Part shown: in pieces, positions 27,824 through 37,922 of the stretch
How positions within the stretch are numbered: position 1 is the first letter of the stretch
Layout of the letters: each line of letters starts with the position of its first letter
Source: Sulfurospirillum multivorans DSM 12446
GTDB taxonomy: Bacteria; Campylobacterota; Campylobacteria; Campylobacterales; Sulfurospirillaceae
Reading direction: 5' to 3'
DNA length: 64,000 nucleotides
Assembly: GCF_000568815.1 (NCBI RefSeq)
Contig: NZ_CP007201.1
Span: forward strand, 930,001 to 994,000
Notes under the pieces: model-generated
Database searches by the model: none
What the model was told of the DNA's origin: nothing
What the model saw: the letters and a program-made list of their open reading frames with translations, nothing else
Position numbers and translations under genes: made by a program

Positions 27824-27881
27824 GCCCTAAAAGGCACTCTGTGATAAAATGACTCTATTATTTCACTCTGAAGGCTCTGTT

Positions 27882-28499
27882 ATGATAAGCGTAGAATTTC
27901 TGATCACATCATTGATTGTGGTGCTGATTCCTGGTACGGGTGTTTTGTTTACCATTTCAACAGGATTGGCGCAAGGTCGAAAAGCCAGTGTGTATGCTGC
28001 CCTTGGGTGCACAGCAGGCATTGTGCCGCATCTTTTAGCAACGATTTTTGGGCTTGCTGCCATTATGCACACGAGTGCTCTGGCGTTTGAAGTCTTGAAA
28101 ATTGCAGGTGTTATGTATCTGTTTTATCTGGCATACATGACATGGAAGGACAAAAGTGGTTTTGAAGCTCAAGCTATTTCTACGCGTTCTAGTGCGCTCT
28201 CTTTGGCGACCAAAGCGTTTTTGCTGAACATTCTCAATCCCAAATTGACCATCTTCTTTTTGGCATTTTTACCACAATTTGTCTCGCCTGAAACGACATC
28301 ACCACTGGGTGATATGGTAATGTTAAGTGCGGTGTTTATGCTGATGACATTTGTGGTGTTTGTGATCTACGGTCTTTTAGCGCATGGGTTTCGTCAAAGC
28401 GTGATGGAATCACACCGTGTTCAAACATGGTTACGCCGTGGTTTTGCACTGACCTTTGCAGGACTTGGTCTACAGTTGGCGTCTTCAACGCAGAAGTAA
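27882..28499 (+). CDS. LysE/RhtB-family amino acid exporter
   Basis: 205 residues with about six membrane helices. The N-terminus EFLITSLIVVLIPGTGVLFTIS with its P-G-x-x motif, followed by GRKASVYAALGCTAGIVPH, is the LysE/RhtB signature. Substrate unknown. ATG 27882 is preferred to an upstream ATG at 27849 because the signature begins right after it. Confidence 0.88.
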   Translation: MISVEFLITSLIVVLIPGTGVLFTISTGLAQGRKASVYAALGCTAGIVPHLLATIFGLAAIMHTSALAFEVLKIAGVMYLFYLAYMTWKDKSGFEAQAISTRSSALSLATKAFLLNILNPKLTIFFLAFLPQFVSPETTSPLGDMVMLSAVFMLMTFVVFVIYGLLAHGFRQSVMESHRVQTWLRRGFALTFAGLGLQLASSTQK

Positions 28500-28514
28500 A
28501 ACGGTTCGAGGTTT

Positions 28515-30719
28515 TTAGATCGCGTAGTTGATGGCGTCTTTGAGGCTATCGCGAATGGCTAGAAAGTCCTCTTTGGCGTTGAGGAAAAGATCGACGATTT
28601 GCGGGTCAAAATGTTTCCCACGTTCGTGCTCAAAAAATTCAAAAACAGCCGCGTCTTCCCATGCTTTTTTGTAACAGCGATCATGACTCAGGGCATCAAA
28701 AACATCGGCAACGGCAACGATGCGAGCGTAGAGATGAATGTCTCTTCCTTTGAGATTGAGCGGGTAGCCCGTTCCATCGTACTTTTCATGATGCTCTTTC
28801 GCGATGATGGCTGCTGCTTGAAGCAGTGGGCGTGTGGAGTTTTGCAAAATCGTGAAACCCAACATTGCGTGAGTACGCATAATCTCCCACTCTTCCTCAT
28901 TTAAAGAACCTGGTTTTTGCAAAATCGAATCAGGAATACCCACTTTGCCGATGTCGTGCATCGGAGAAGCAGAGCCGATGAGGTCGGACTCTTTTTTATC
29001 CAGACCGTATTTTAGCGCCAAAAGGCGAGAGTAAGCGGCGACGCGTCTGACGTGATTGCCGGTCTCTTTGCTACGACTCTCCGCGATCTCGCCCATACGG
29101 TAAATAACCTCTTGCTGGGTCGCTTCAAGCTCTTCATGTAGGTTGATAATTTCGGTGATGTCGCGTCGAATTGCCATGTATTCAAGTGGAATACGGTACT
29201 TGTTGAAAATGGGTAAAATTGTGGAGTAAAACCAAGCGGCATTGCCATCTTTGCGCTGATTTTTAAAGACGCCGCGCCAGACTTTTCCTTTTTTTAGGGT
29301 TCTCCACAAATCGGTAAAAACTTCGTTAGGTGTGTCTTTGTGTCGGATAATGTTGTGATTTTTTCCAATAACTTCTTCTTCGCAAAAGCCTGTTGTTTTA
29401 TAAAAATTTTCATTGGCGAAGGTGATGTTACCTTCCAAATTGGTACGGGTTAGGATGGTACTTTCATTGATGGCATGTTCGTATTGTTTAAACATGTGGT
29501 ACGCATCTTCAAAGTTTTTTTCCGAAATTTTGAGTTGCGTTTGAAGTGAATCATGAATCTCATGTACGCTACTAATGTCGGTTCGAATGCTGATAAATTC
29601 GACAATATTCCCCTTGTGATCGATGATAGGATTGATCACGGCATTGACCCAATAGGCTGAGCCATCTTTGCGCCTATTTTTGACCACGCCTTCCCACTTT
29701 TCACCCTTTAAGATCGTCTCCCACATCTGTTTGAAAATTTCTTTAGGCATACTTGGATGACGCACGATGCTATGGGGTTGCCCGATGAGCTCTTCATAAC
29801 GATAGCCTGAGATGTGACAAAATTTATCATTGACATAGGTGATGATGCCCTCTTTGTTGGTTTTTGAGACAATGGTACTTCGATCAACCGCATTTTTATA
29901 TTCTTGCAAGAGTATTTTTTGATAGCTATTTTCTTTGGTTTTACGCTCAAATTCGATCCAAAAATCGACTTTTAACAGGAGCTCTTCTTCAATAAATGGC
30001 TTATGAAAAAACTCATTCGCCCCTTGTTTGATAAGGTTTCTAATAGTGTTAGCATCGTAATGCTCTGTGAGGATAAAAATGGGAATATGCATGCTTTGTT
30101 TCATGTTCCGAAACTGCACCAGCAACGACTCTTTTATAGCGCTTGAAGCCGAAAAATCTAAGATAATCAGATCAAACGCGGTGACATCCAGAAGCTTTTG
30201 AGCCTGCGTGCTATCTTGAGCAATCTCAACATCGTAATGATGCGGTCGTAAAATGGTTTGAATGTACTGTGCACTTATGGGTGAGGCATCCACCACCAAA
30301 ATGGAATAAATGGTGTTGTACAAAAGCGCTTTCATTGTTTTATGAATCTCTTTAATCATAACAGGCAGTGGAGAAGTTTTGCAAAGTGAACCCAAAACAC
30401 CATACCGTGACCACTCTTCATAGTGGTTTGTTTTGGCGTCAGAAGTGTAAATAAAAATTTTATGGTTTTCAAAAATATGCAGATTTTGCAGAATCATCTC
30501 ACCTTCACCATCCGGAAGTGTGAGATCTAAAATAATGAGGTCAAACGAGGAAAATGTCAGAAGTTCAATTGCGGCGTGTAGTGTGTCTGCATGGCGCACA
30601 GGATACCCCAGCGCTTCGAGTGATCTTTGCAGCATTTTTGAAAACATTTTGGAGGGGTCGATAAGAAGAATTGAGCCGATCTTTGGCTCTCCCAAAGTAC
30701 TGTTTAGGGCAATGGTCAT
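28515..30719 (-). CDS. HD-GYP cyclic-di-GMP phosphodiesterase with two receiver and two PAS domains
   Basis: 734 residues. Two receiver domains in tandem (about 15-130 and 140-260, with LIILDLTLPDGEG and LIILDFSASS), two PAS-PAC units (about 280-390 and 410-520), then a complete HD-GYP domain with HDIGK and HHEKYDGTGYP. The second receiver keeps its Asp but in an atypical context. The enzyme should linearise c-di-GMP. Single gene; its start is followed upstream by the terminator of the chemoreceptor gene. Confidence 0.92.
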   Translation of the reverse strand: MTIALNSTLGEPKIGSILLIDPSKMFSKMLQRSLEALGYPVRHADTLHAAIELLTFSSFDLIILDLTLPDGEGEMILQNLHIFENHKIFIYTSDAKTNHYEEWSRYGVLGSLCKTSPLPVMIKEIHKTMKALLYNTIYSILVVDASPISAQYIQTILRPHHYDVEIAQDSTQAQKLLDVTAFDLIILDFSASSAIKESLLVQFRNMKQSMHIPIFILTEHYDANTIRNLIKQGANEFFHKPFIEEELLLKVDFWIEFERKTKENSYQKILLQEYKNAVDRSTIVSKTNKEGIITYVNDKFCHISGYRYEELIGQPHSIVRHPSMPKEIFKQMWETILKGEKWEGVVKNRRKDGSAYWVNAVINPIIDHKGNIVEFISIRTDISSVHEIHDSLQTQLKISEKNFEDAYHMFKQYEHAINESTILTRTNLEGNITFANENFYKTTGFCEEEVIGKNHNIIRHKDTPNEVFTDLWRTLKKGKVWRGVFKNQRKDGNAAWFYSTILPIFNKYRIPLEYMAIRRDITEIINLHEELEATQQEVIYRMGEIAESRSKETGNHVRRVAAYSRLLALKYGLDKKESDLIGSASPMHDIGKVGIPDSILQKPGSLNEEEWEIMRTHAMLGFTILQNSTRPLLQAAAIIAKEHHEKYDGTGYPLNLKGRDIHLYARIVAVADVFDALSHDRCYKKAWEDAAVFEFFEHERGKHFDPQIVDLFLNAKEDFLAIRDSLKDAINYAI

Positions 30720-30786
30720 GCAAATTCCTCATAAAGCGTTAAATGAAGGGTTAATTATACAGAAATGAAAGTTTATTCTGCTGATA

Positions 30787-30828
30787 TTTTACATGTAAAG
30801 AGCAATTTTCCCCTCTTTACATGTAAAA
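30787..30828. terminator. Terminator built from two TTACATGTAA copies
   Basis: A perfect 16-bp inverted repeat (30787-30802 with 30813-30828) around a 10-base loop. Each arm holds one TTACATGTAA (30789-30798 and 30817-30826). It follows the chemoreceptor stop on the minus strand. Confidence 0.8.
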
Positions 30829-30844
30829 AGACGCGAAGGCTTTT

Positions 30845-32452
30845 TTACTGAAATTGCCCCAGCTTAAGATTGAGGTTTTCCGCCAACTTCGAGAGATGAT
30901 CCGCCGCACTTGCGATCTCTTCCACACTTCTGGCATTTTCACTCGTAATGGAATTAATGTTAGTCACAAGGTCCACAATCTTATCGGTATCTTGAGCAAT
31001 CTTATTGGAATTATTGGCACTAATCGTAACCGACTTCACACTCTCATCCATCACCGAAGTGGTGCTGATAATCGTCTCTTCCACATTGGTAGAAACCCCT
31101 GCTAATCGTCTTACATTTTGAGCATTCTTGGTCATCTTATCCGAAGAGTTCACAATGGACTGGACAATGATATTAATCGTCGCATTGATCTCTGTCAGTG
31201 AGGTTTGGGTTCGCTCTGCTAACTTTCGCACTTCATCGGCAACCACCGCAAAACCACGCCCATGATCTCCTGCACGCGCCGCTTCAATCGCCGCATTAAG
31301 AGCCAATAAATTGGTTTGATCCGCAATATCCGAAATCACTGTTAAGATTTGTTTGACTTGTTCGGCATCTCTGCTCATCTGCTCTAATTGTGATGCTAAA
31401 GCTGTTTCTGCTTCACTCGCCAGCTCGACTTCATCTTTGAGCATGATGACCTCTTTCTTAGCTGACTCTAGTTTATCGCCTGCTAGAGCAATACTTTTTT
31501 TCATCTCTTCCGATAAAATAGCGGTTTCTTGCACAAACTTCTTAATGGTGACAATCTCTTCAATCGTATTGTTAACAATGACCGTACTGTTTTCAGCATT
31601 TCTACCTATTTGCATACTGGTGGTACTGAGCTCATGCGAAACCGAAGCATTCTCACTTGAAGAGCGCTTGACATCATCAATGATCGTTTCTAAGGTATCC
31701 ACCAAACTATTAAAGCTATTGACGATCTCTTGAATCTCATTGTTTTTACCGTATTTGATTCTAAATTTAAGCTCTTTATTTTGTACAAAACCTGAGATGC
31801 CATCACGTATCAGTGATACACCGTGCATAATGTTGTTGCGGATGACAATGCCTATGATAACCATAGCAATGGCGATAAGCAAAGAGAGACTTATCATGAT
31901 GGTACTAGCACTATTTTTCTCGATAACGGCATTTTTAGCATCTTTATCTGCTAAGAGTTGGTTATATTGCATGTGTTCATCAATAGCTTGCATCATATTT
32001 TGTGCAATTGTTTGATTTGCTATATTTAATGCTTTTGCTTCAGAGTTTTTATTTGCATTGGAAAGAGCAAAGAATTTTTCTATAAACGTAGAATAGTGTG
32101 CAAAATACTCCTTTTCTTTTTCATATAACTCTTTATCTTTATCATCTGAAACAAGTGATTCATAATTTTTGAACTCTTTTTCAAACTCCGCTTTGTATTT
32201 TCGGTATTGTTCTTCTAGTTTTTTCATTTCATTCATATCTTCAGTACCAAGATGCTGCCAAATAGTAAGTCGAATGCGATACATGGTTTTTTGTAAATGG
32301 CTCATTAAGATAACGCTAGGTAATGAATTCACATTACATGTATTCGTCTCTTCATAAACTTTATCCATTTTATTTAAACCAATACTAAAGACAGCAAAAA
32401 TTCCTAAAATAGCAATGCTTAGCATTGTTATCAACTGTTTGGATAGACTCAT
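30845..32452 (-). CDS. Methyl-accepting chemotaxis protein with four-helix-bundle sensor
   Basis: 535 residues. A membrane helix lies at 8-25, a mostly helical periplasmic domain of ~165 residues resembles the 4HB_MCP fold ([24 protein letters not shown]), a second helix sits near 190-208, then HAMP, and a signalling hairpin [19 protein letters not shown]. No CheR-docking pentapeptide is seen at the end. Ligand unknown. Confidence 0.92.
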   Translation of the reverse strand: MSLSKQLITMLSIAILGIFAVFSIGLNKMDKVYEETNTCNVNSLPSVILMSHLQKTMYRIRLTIWQHLGTEDMNEMKKLEEQYRKYKAEFEKEFKNYESLVSDDKDKELYEKEKEYFAHYSTFIEKFFALSNANKNSEAKALNIANQTIAQNMMQAIDEHMQYNQLLADKDAKNAVIEKNSASTIMISLSLLIAIAMVIIGIVIRNNIMHGVSLIRDGISGFVQNKELKFRIKYGKNNEIQEIVNSFNSLVDTLETIIDDVKRSSSENASVSHELSTTSMQIGRNAENSTVIVNNTIEEIVTIKKFVQETAILSEEMKKSIALAGDKLESAKKEVIMLKDEVELASEAETALASQLEQMSRDAEQVKQILTVISDIADQTNLLALNAAIEAARAGDHGRGFAVVADEVRKLAERTQTSLTEINATINIIVQSIVNSSDKMTKNAQNVRRLAGVSTNVEETIISTTSVMDESVKSVTISANNSNKIAQDTDKIVDLVTNINSITSENARSVEEIASAADHLSKLAENLNLKLGQFQ

Positions 32453-32814
32453 AGTAACTCCTTTGAAATGTTCAATCTATGGTATTAAGGATTTTTAAAT
32501 AAAATTGATATGAGAAAAGTGTCGTTAAAGCTACAATCTTGCCCCCATTGTATTTAACCTGAAGATATTTCATAAATGCACTAAAATAACAAACCTAACA
32601 ATTTGGTAAAATGCCATATTGAGATGGATTTGCCCTCTGTTCCTTGGTAATTCTTTTAGGAATAACTAATAATAAAAAATTAATATTCTGAGCATTGTAA
32701 GCCAATAAAAGAAATACTGCAAAGTCCTATAGGACATTGAAGCAAACGTGTTATCAAAGTAAACTCACAAAAAAGTCGCCTGTGTTAGGTACTGTTTTGA
32801 AAGAGCAGAGAATT
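32453..32814. other. Gene-free stretch upstream of the chemoreceptor and small regulator
   Basis: About 360 AT-rich bases between divergent genes. The only clear structure is the perfect palindrome GTCCTATAGGAC at 32724-32735, 79 bases before the ATG of the small helix-turn-helix gene, a possible operator. No further gene is supported. Confidence 0.4.
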
Positions 32815-33015
32815 ATGTGTCACTATGATGTTGAAGAAATACATGCTCAAATACGCCATAATGTAAAGCTATTGAGGGAAATGAAGGGAAAGAGTCAGCT
32901 TGAAATGGCGCTTGCTATCGGACACTCATCAGCAGCATTTTATGCCAAGGCAGAACTTGGTATTCAGCGTAAGAAATTCAATGTTGAGCATTTGGTAAAA
33001 TTGCGAATGTTTTAG
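32815..33015 (+). pseudogene. Small XRE-type helix-turn-helix regulator, frameshifted near its end
   Basis: As read it has 66 residues: EIHAQIRHNVKLLREMKGKSQLEMALAIGHSSAAFYAKAELG, a Cro/C1-type helix-turn-helix. The frame ends with LRMF and stop. In the next frame the expected continuation is present: IANVLEVDIRDFF, closing at a TAG at 33054-33056, directly at the terminator. One missing A in the run at 32997-33000 (GTAAAATTG) explains this. Restored, the protein would have about 80 residues, the normal size for this class. It may be a true mutation or a homopolymer sequencing error. Confidence 0.7.
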
Positions 33016-33051
33016 AAGTGGATATTCGGGATTTTTTCAATAATTCAAGAG

Positions 33052-33079
33052 AGTAGGGCTTTACATGTAAAGCCCTACT
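33052..33079. terminator. Bidirectional terminator centred on TTACATGTAA
   Basis: A perfect 28-bp palindrome (AGTAGGGCTTT at the left, mirrored at the right) with TTACATGTAA at 33061-33070 in its centre. It lies between the convergent regulator gene and yebC. Confidence 0.75.
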
Positions 33080-33082
33080 ATG

Positions 33083-33793
33083 TTAACCAATGTTTGTATA
33101 AACAGCCTGTACGTCATCATCATCTTCGATTTTTTCGATGATTTTATCGACATCGACCATCTGCTCTTCGCTGAAGCTCACAGGATTGTTGGCGATGCGT
33201 TCCAAGTTGGCTTTGGTAAGGACAATGCCAAGGCGATCAAAGGCGGCATTGAGCGTTCCAAAGTTGGTGTAATCGGCATACACCAACACAACCCCATCTT
33301 CTTCCTCGATCTCTTCAAGTCCCGCGTCGATGAGTTCAAGTTCTAGCTCTTCGATGTCCATGTCTGCTGTTTTGGCAAACTCAAAAACCGCTTTGCGAGA
33401 GAACATAAATTCGAGTGAGCCATTATTGACCATCTCGCCGCCTGCTTTTTTAAACGCGCTTTTGATGTTCGCAACGCTACGTGTATTGTTGTCCGTTGCA
33501 CACTCCACAAAAAAGAGTGAACCGTGCGGTCCTTTGCCTTCAAAGGTGACTTCACTCAGGGTTTGTGCATCTTTGCCAAGGGCTCGTTTAATTGCCGCAT
33601 CGATGTTGTCTTTAGGCATATTTTCCGCTTTGGCGTTGAGGATCGCTGTTCTGAGTTTTGCATTGCTCTCAGGGTCTCCACCGCCTTCTTTTGCCGCCAT
33701 CATAATGGTTCGGCCAAGTCTTGGAAATACGCGTGACATATTTCCCCATCGTTTCATTTTTGATGCTTTTCGGTATTCAAACGCTCTTCCCAT
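33083..33793 (-). CDS. YebC/PmpR family protein
   Basis: 236 residues starting [23 protein letters not shown], the variant N-terminus seen in Campylobacterota and Bacteroidota. [19 protein letters not shown] is the family core. Members act as transcription regulators, and recent work on the family links some to translation of proline-rich stretches. The start at 33793 is chosen over an ATG three codons upstream because the family begins with MGR. Confidence 0.92.
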   Translation of the reverse strand: MGRAFEYRKASKMKRWGNMSRVFPRLGRTIMMAAKEGGGDPESNAKLRTAILNAKAENMPKDNIDAAIKRALGKDAQTLSEVTFEGKGPHGSLFFVECATDNNTRSVANIKSAFKKAGGEMVNNGSLEFMFSRKAVFEFAKTADMDIEELELELIDAGLEEIEEEDGVVLVYADYTNFGTLNAAFDRLGIVLTKANLERIANNPVSFSEEQMVDVDKIIEKIEDDDDVQAVYTNIG

Positions 33794-33914
33794 AGGGGTC
33801 AATTCCTTGTGTCATGTTCTTAATAGTGCATTATTATAGCTTGTTTAACCCTTGTTTAAAATAAGAGATTTTTCTATAATCTATCAGCAATTCACACATT
33901 CAAAGGATGGTACG

Positions 33915-34511
33915 ATGGAAAATCTTAAAAAAATTTATAAAAAACATGGCTTCGAGCTGATTTGTGTTCCCACGCAAGAAGAAGCGCTGAGTGTCGCGAT
34001 GAGTTTTATTAAGCCGCACATGAGCATCGGATTTGGCGGATCGACGACGGTCAAACAAATTGGGCTGTATGACTATGTTACTTCTCGTAAGGACATTACA
34101 CTTTTTAATCAGTACGAAGCGGGCATCAGCATGGAAGAAAATAGCGATCGAAGGCATAAAGGTATTCTCGCAGATCTTTACATCACGAGTACCAATGCCC
34201 TGACGAAAAATGGGGAGCTTGTCAATGCCGATGGCAGTGGAAACAGGGTTGCAGCGCAGATTTTTGGGCCTAAAAAAGTGCTGATTATCGCAGGCATCAA
34301 TAAGTTGGTTGCAAACGTGGAAGAGGGCTTTGCGCGCATTCGCGATGTGGCAAGTCCTAAGAACATTGAGCGTATGAATAACCTTGCCATCAGTATGGGA
34401 AAAGAGCCACGCCATAACATGAGTAACATCGGTCGAAAATTTGCCTACATCAACGGTGATGACGAAGGGCGAACGACGATTATTTTAGTGGATGAAGCGC
34501 TTGGCTATTAA
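33915..34511 (+). CDS. LUD domain protein (LutC/YkgG-like)
   Basis: 198 residues. The pattern SIGFGGSTTVKQIGLYDYV, DLYITSTNALTKNGELVNADGSGNRVAAQIFGPKKVLIIAGINKLV is that of LUD (lactate utilisation, DUF162) proteins. LutC is a component of an Fe-S lactate oxidation system, but the LutA and LutB partners are not here, so the role is open. ATG 33915 has AAAGGA upstream. Confidence 0.88.
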   Translation: MENLKKIYKKHGFELICVPTQEEALSVAMSFIKPHMSIGFGGSTTVKQIGLYDYVTSRKDITLFNQYEAGISMEENSDRRHKGILADLYITSTNALTKNGELVNADGSGNRVAAQIFGPKKVLIIAGINKLVANVEEGFARIRDVASPKNIERMNNLAISMGKEPRHNMSNIGRKFAYINGDDEGRTTIILVDEALGY

Positions 34512-34692
34512 AATGCTTCGCAGGGAAACACTTTACATGTAAAGAGGTAATGGTGTGACTTTTTTAGATTCTCCAAGGAAATTTGCATTAAAGTAAAAGT
34601 ATAAGAAGTTTATGGAGCCTTGGTCGTTAAAATAAGACTAACGGGGCTTCATAAGCCTTTGGTGTAATATCAAATTTCATAAGGAGCAATGG
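34512..34692 (+). promoter_or_regulatory. Upstream region of the TRAP-TAXI binding-protein gene
   Basis: Holds a TTACATGTAA copy (34533-34542) and an imperfect inverted repeat TATGGAGCC / GGCTTCATA between about 34612 and 34656, which could be a folded leader or a regulator site. AAGGAG precedes the ATG. Confidence 0.4.
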
Positions 34693-35634
34693 ATGAAGAA
34701 ATCACTTTTAGTAGGTGCAGTAGCCGTATGTTTGAGCGTTTCCGTGTATGCGGCAGAGTTTATCAACGTTTTGACGGGTGGAACGAGTGGGATTTATTAT
34801 CCTCTGGGTGTCGCACTTTCGCAGATGTATGCCAAAGCGATTCCCGATTCTAAAACAGCGGTTCAAGCAACCAAGGCGAGTGTCGAAAACCTCAACCTTC
34901 TCCAAGCAGGACGCGGTGAAGTAGGCATCTCTTTAGGTGATTCCTTCTCCGATGCGTACAAAGGCGATGCAGATGCCGGCTTTAAAGCGCCACTTAGCAA
35001 GCTTCGTACCATTTCAGCCCTTTATCCCAACTACATTCACTTTGTCGCTGCCGCGGATTCTGGCATCAAGTCATTTGCTGACATCAAAGGCAAACGCATC
35101 TCTGTCGGTGCTCCAAAATCGGGTACCGCTTTGAATTCTAAAAAGATTTTAGAAGCAGCAGGCATTGACTACAAAGACTTTTCAAGAGTCGAGTACCTCT
35201 CGTATGCAGAATCCGTTGAACTCATGAAAAACAGACAACTGGATGTTACACTGCTTTCCTCTGGTGCTGGTGTAGCAGCACTTCGCGATCTTGCGACGTC
35301 TCAAAAAGTCGTTTTCTTGACGATTCCTGAGGAAATTGTCACAAAAATTGGTGATCCAGCGTACCAAGTTGGCATCATTCCTGCCAATACGTATGAAGGT
35401 CAAACAGAGGATGTTAAAACTGTTTCCGTTCAAAATTTCCTTGTCACACATGCTGGCGTTTCAGAGCAAACAGTTTATACGATGACCAAAACCATGTTTG
35501 AAAACCTAGACCAAATGGTCGCAGCGCACGCCGCAGCAAAAGGTATTAAACTCGAAAATGCTGCAAAAAATCCTCCTGCACCCTTGCATCCAGGAGCTGC
35601 GCGGTACTACAAAGAAGTGGGTATTTTAAAATAG
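34693..35634 (+). CDS. TAXI-family TRAP transporter solute-binding protein
   Basis: 313 residues with a Sec signal peptide ending near VYAAE. The mature N-terminus INVLTGGTSGIYYPLGVALSQMY is the TAXI signature. It captures a substrate in the periplasm, probably a small organic acid; identity unknown. The fused permease and the DUF1850 protein follow, which completes a standard TRAP-TAXI set. Hairpins after its stop may keep its expression above that of the permease. Confidence 0.92.
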   Translation: MKKSLLVGAVAVCLSVSVYAAEFINVLTGGTSGIYYPLGVALSQMYAKAIPDSKTAVQATKASVENLNLLQAGRGEVGISLGDSFSDAYKGDADAGFKAPLSKLRTISALYPNYIHFVAAADSGIKSFADIKGKRISVGAPKSGTALNSKKILEAAGIDYKDFSRVEYLSYAESVELMKNRQLDVTLLSSGAGVAALRDLATSQKVVFLTIPEEIVTKIGDPAYQVGIIPANTYEGQTEDVKTVSVQNFLVTHAGVSEQTVYTMTKTMFENLDQMVAAHAAAKGIKLENAAKNPPAPLHPGAARYYKEVGILK

Positions 35635-35766
35635 ACTTTTTATAAAACTCATTTTATAAAAAGGTAAAGCACTAAAGGTGCGTGGGCATTTCGTCTTGCA
35701 AAACGCAGTGTTAACGTAGTCTTTTCACAGAAACTTCGTTTTGAGCTTTGCTTTAAAGACGTGTAA

Positions 35767-35826
35767 AGAGTTCTGTAAGAACTCTACAAAAAAAGAGGAA
35801 GCTCTGAAGTAATAGAGCTTCCTTTA
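35767..35826 (+). terminator. Two tandem hairpins between binding protein and permease genes
   Basis: AGAGTTC-TGTAA-GAACTCT (35767-35785) followed by A-rich sequence, then AGGAAGCTCT / AGAGCTTCCT (35796-35823) followed by TTACTT. They can act as partial terminators or RNA stabilisers within the transporter operon. Confidence 0.65.
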
Positions 35827-35852
35827 CTTAACACATTGTGAAGGAATTAAGT

Positions 35853-37922
35853 ATGTCAGCCTTAGTAAACGAGGAAGTGCACGAAGAGGCTTCCGATTTT
35901 GAAGAGCACGGACACCAGCGTCAGCTGATAGGCTGGGCATCCCGCTTGGTGGTGTTTGGAGCACTCTGCTTTTCTGCGTATCAGATCTCTGTTGCGGCGT
36001 TTCACCCGTTTTCCAGTTTGATTATTAGAGCGTTACATGTAAGCTTTTTGATGCTTTTAATTTTTATGCTTTACCCTGCGCGAAAAAAGGGTCGAAAAGA
36101 GCAAAGTATCCCGTGGTACGATATTTTGCTCTCTTTACTAGGGTTTTCAGTTGGGTTTTATCATCTTTTCTTTGAAGCCGATTTGATTGAGCGCTCGGGT
36201 GATCCAACGACGGCAGATTTGGTGGTAGCCACGCTCGCCTCCGTCCTTATTTTTGAAGCAGCACGTCGTGTGGTAGGCTGGGCATTGCCAATTGTATGTT
36301 CGCTTTTTTTAGCCTACGGCTTTTTTGGGCAATATTTACCCCTTTCCATCGCGCATCGAGGATTTGGGTTTGACCAAATCGTAGGGCAACTTTACCTTGG
36401 AAGTGATGGTGTTTTAGGGATACCAACGCTTGTCTCTGCTACGTACATCTTTTTGTTCATTCTGTTTGGAACGTTTTTGGAACATGCAGGCATGATTCGC
36501 CTCTTTAACGCCCTTGCCCTTGGTCTAGTAGGTCGCGCGCAAGGAGGTCCCGCTAAAGTTGCGGTCATCTCTTCAGGTCTTATGGGAACCATCTCAGGCT
36601 CAGGCGTCGCCAATGTTTTAACCGTTGGTCAATTTACGATTCCGTTGATGAAGCGCTTTGGCTATACGCCCGTTTTTGCAGGGGCTGTTGAAGCGACTTC
36701 ATCGATGGGCGGGCAGATTATGCCCCCTGTTATGGGCGCAGTGGCGTTTATTATGGCGGAGACGCTCAATGTGGCATACTCCGATATTGTTAAAGCGGCG
36801 ATTATTCCAGCGACGCTTTACTATGCTACGGCTTTTTGGATGGTACATCTTGAAGCAGGGCGCTTAAAGCTTTTAGGTATTCCTGCGGATCAATGTCCTA
36901 ATGTCTGGAACGAGCTCAAAATGAGTTGGTATCTAGCGCTTCCGTTGGTGGCATTAGTGTACATGCTGTTTCATGGGTTCACCCCAATGTTTGCAGGAAT
37001 GATGGGCTTAACTTTAACCTCGGTCTTGATTTTAGGAGCCGCGTTGGCGGCACGCATCTCTCATACAGCCGTGCGGTATGTGTTTTGGTTTGCGATAGCC
37101 CTCAGCGCTTCCTCCTTTTTAGAGTGGGGCATTGTTCCTGTTTTAGGCGTCATTGTGCTGTTAGTCGCTCTTAATTTTATGGTTCAAGGCGGGCGTGATA
37201 CGCTAAGAACCATGAAAACAGCACTGGTTGATGGAGCAAAACAAGCACTTGGCGTGGGAATTGCGTGTGCGATCGTAGGTGTCATCATCGGCGTTTTAAC
37301 GCTCACAGGCGCGGCATCCAATTTTGCAGGGTTTATCCTTGAAGTGGGAGAGACCAGCCTTTTCCTCTCACTGTTTTTAACCATGATTGTGTGTATTATC
37401 TTAGGTATGGGAATTCCGACTATTCCTAACTACATCATCACCAGCTCCATTGCTGCCCCTGCACTTTTGAAGCTAGGCGTTCCTCTTATCGTAAGCCATA
37501 TGTTTGTTTTTTACTTTGGTATTATGGCTGACCTTACACCGCCTGTTGCCCTTGCCGCCTTTGCCGCAGCTTCTATCGCTAAAGCTTCTGCGATGAAGAT
37601 AGGCTTTAAAGCGACGCAAATCGCTATAGCAGGGTTTGTGGTGCCTTATATGGCGGTGTATGATCCTGCATTAATGCTTCAAGGCGATCCTACATGGACG
37701 GCAGTTGTGTACATTGTGTTCAAAGCACTGCTTGCCATTTTCTTATGGGGTTGCTCTGCCATTGGGTATTTGTGGACGCCCCTTCAGATGATTGAACGCA
37801 TTATTGCCGCGTGTGTGGCAGCTCTTTTAGTCGTTGCTTTACCGATCACCGATGAAATTGGACTGTCCTTAGGCATGCTTTTCATTGCATGGAATGGATG
37901 GAAAAGATATAAATCGAAATGA
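35853..37922 (+). CDS. TRAP transporter permease, fused 4TM/12TM subunits
   Basis: 689 residues with well over twelve membrane helices. The C-terminal large-subunit part has GLMGTISGSGVANVLTVGQFTIP and ILGMGIPTIPNYIITSS, typical of DctM-like TAXI permeases; the N-terminal ~190 residues correspond to the small subunit. Uptake would be driven by an ion gradient. The stop overlaps the start of the DUF1850 gene (ATGA). One TTACATGTAA lies at 36033-36042 in a membrane helix (ALHVSF). Confidence 0.93.
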   Translation: MSALVNEEVHEEASDFEEHGHQRQLIGWASRLVVFGALCFSAYQISVAAFHPFSSLIIRALHVSFLMLLIFMLYPARKKGRKEQSIPWYDILLSLLGFSVGFYHLFFEADLIERSGDPTTADLVVATLASVLIFEAARRVVGWALPIVCSLFLAYGFFGQYLPLSIAHRGFGFDQIVGQLYLGSDGVLGIPTLVSATYIFLFILFGTFLEHAGMIRLFNALALGLVGRAQGGPAKVAVISSGLMGTISGSGVANVLTVGQFTIPLMKRFGYTPVFAGAVEATSSMGGQIMPPVMGAVAFIMAETLNVAYSDIVKAAIIPATLYYATAFWMVHLEAGRLKLLGIPADQCPNVWNELKMSWYLALPLVALVYMLFHGFTPMFAGMMGLTLTSVLILGAALAARISHTAVRYVFWFAIALSASSFLEWGIVPVLGVIVLLVALNFMVQGGRDTLRTMKTALVDGAKQALGVGIACAIVGVIIGVLTLTGAASNFAGFILEVGETSLFLSLFLTMIVCIILGMGIPTIPNYIITSSIAAPALLKLGVPLIVSHMFVFYFGIMADLTPPVALAAFAAASIAKASAMKIGFKATQIAIAGFVVPYMAVYDPALMLQGDPTWTAVVYIVFKALLAIFLWGCSAIGYLWTPLQMIERIIAACVAALLVVALPITDEIGLSLGMLFIAWNGWKRYKSK

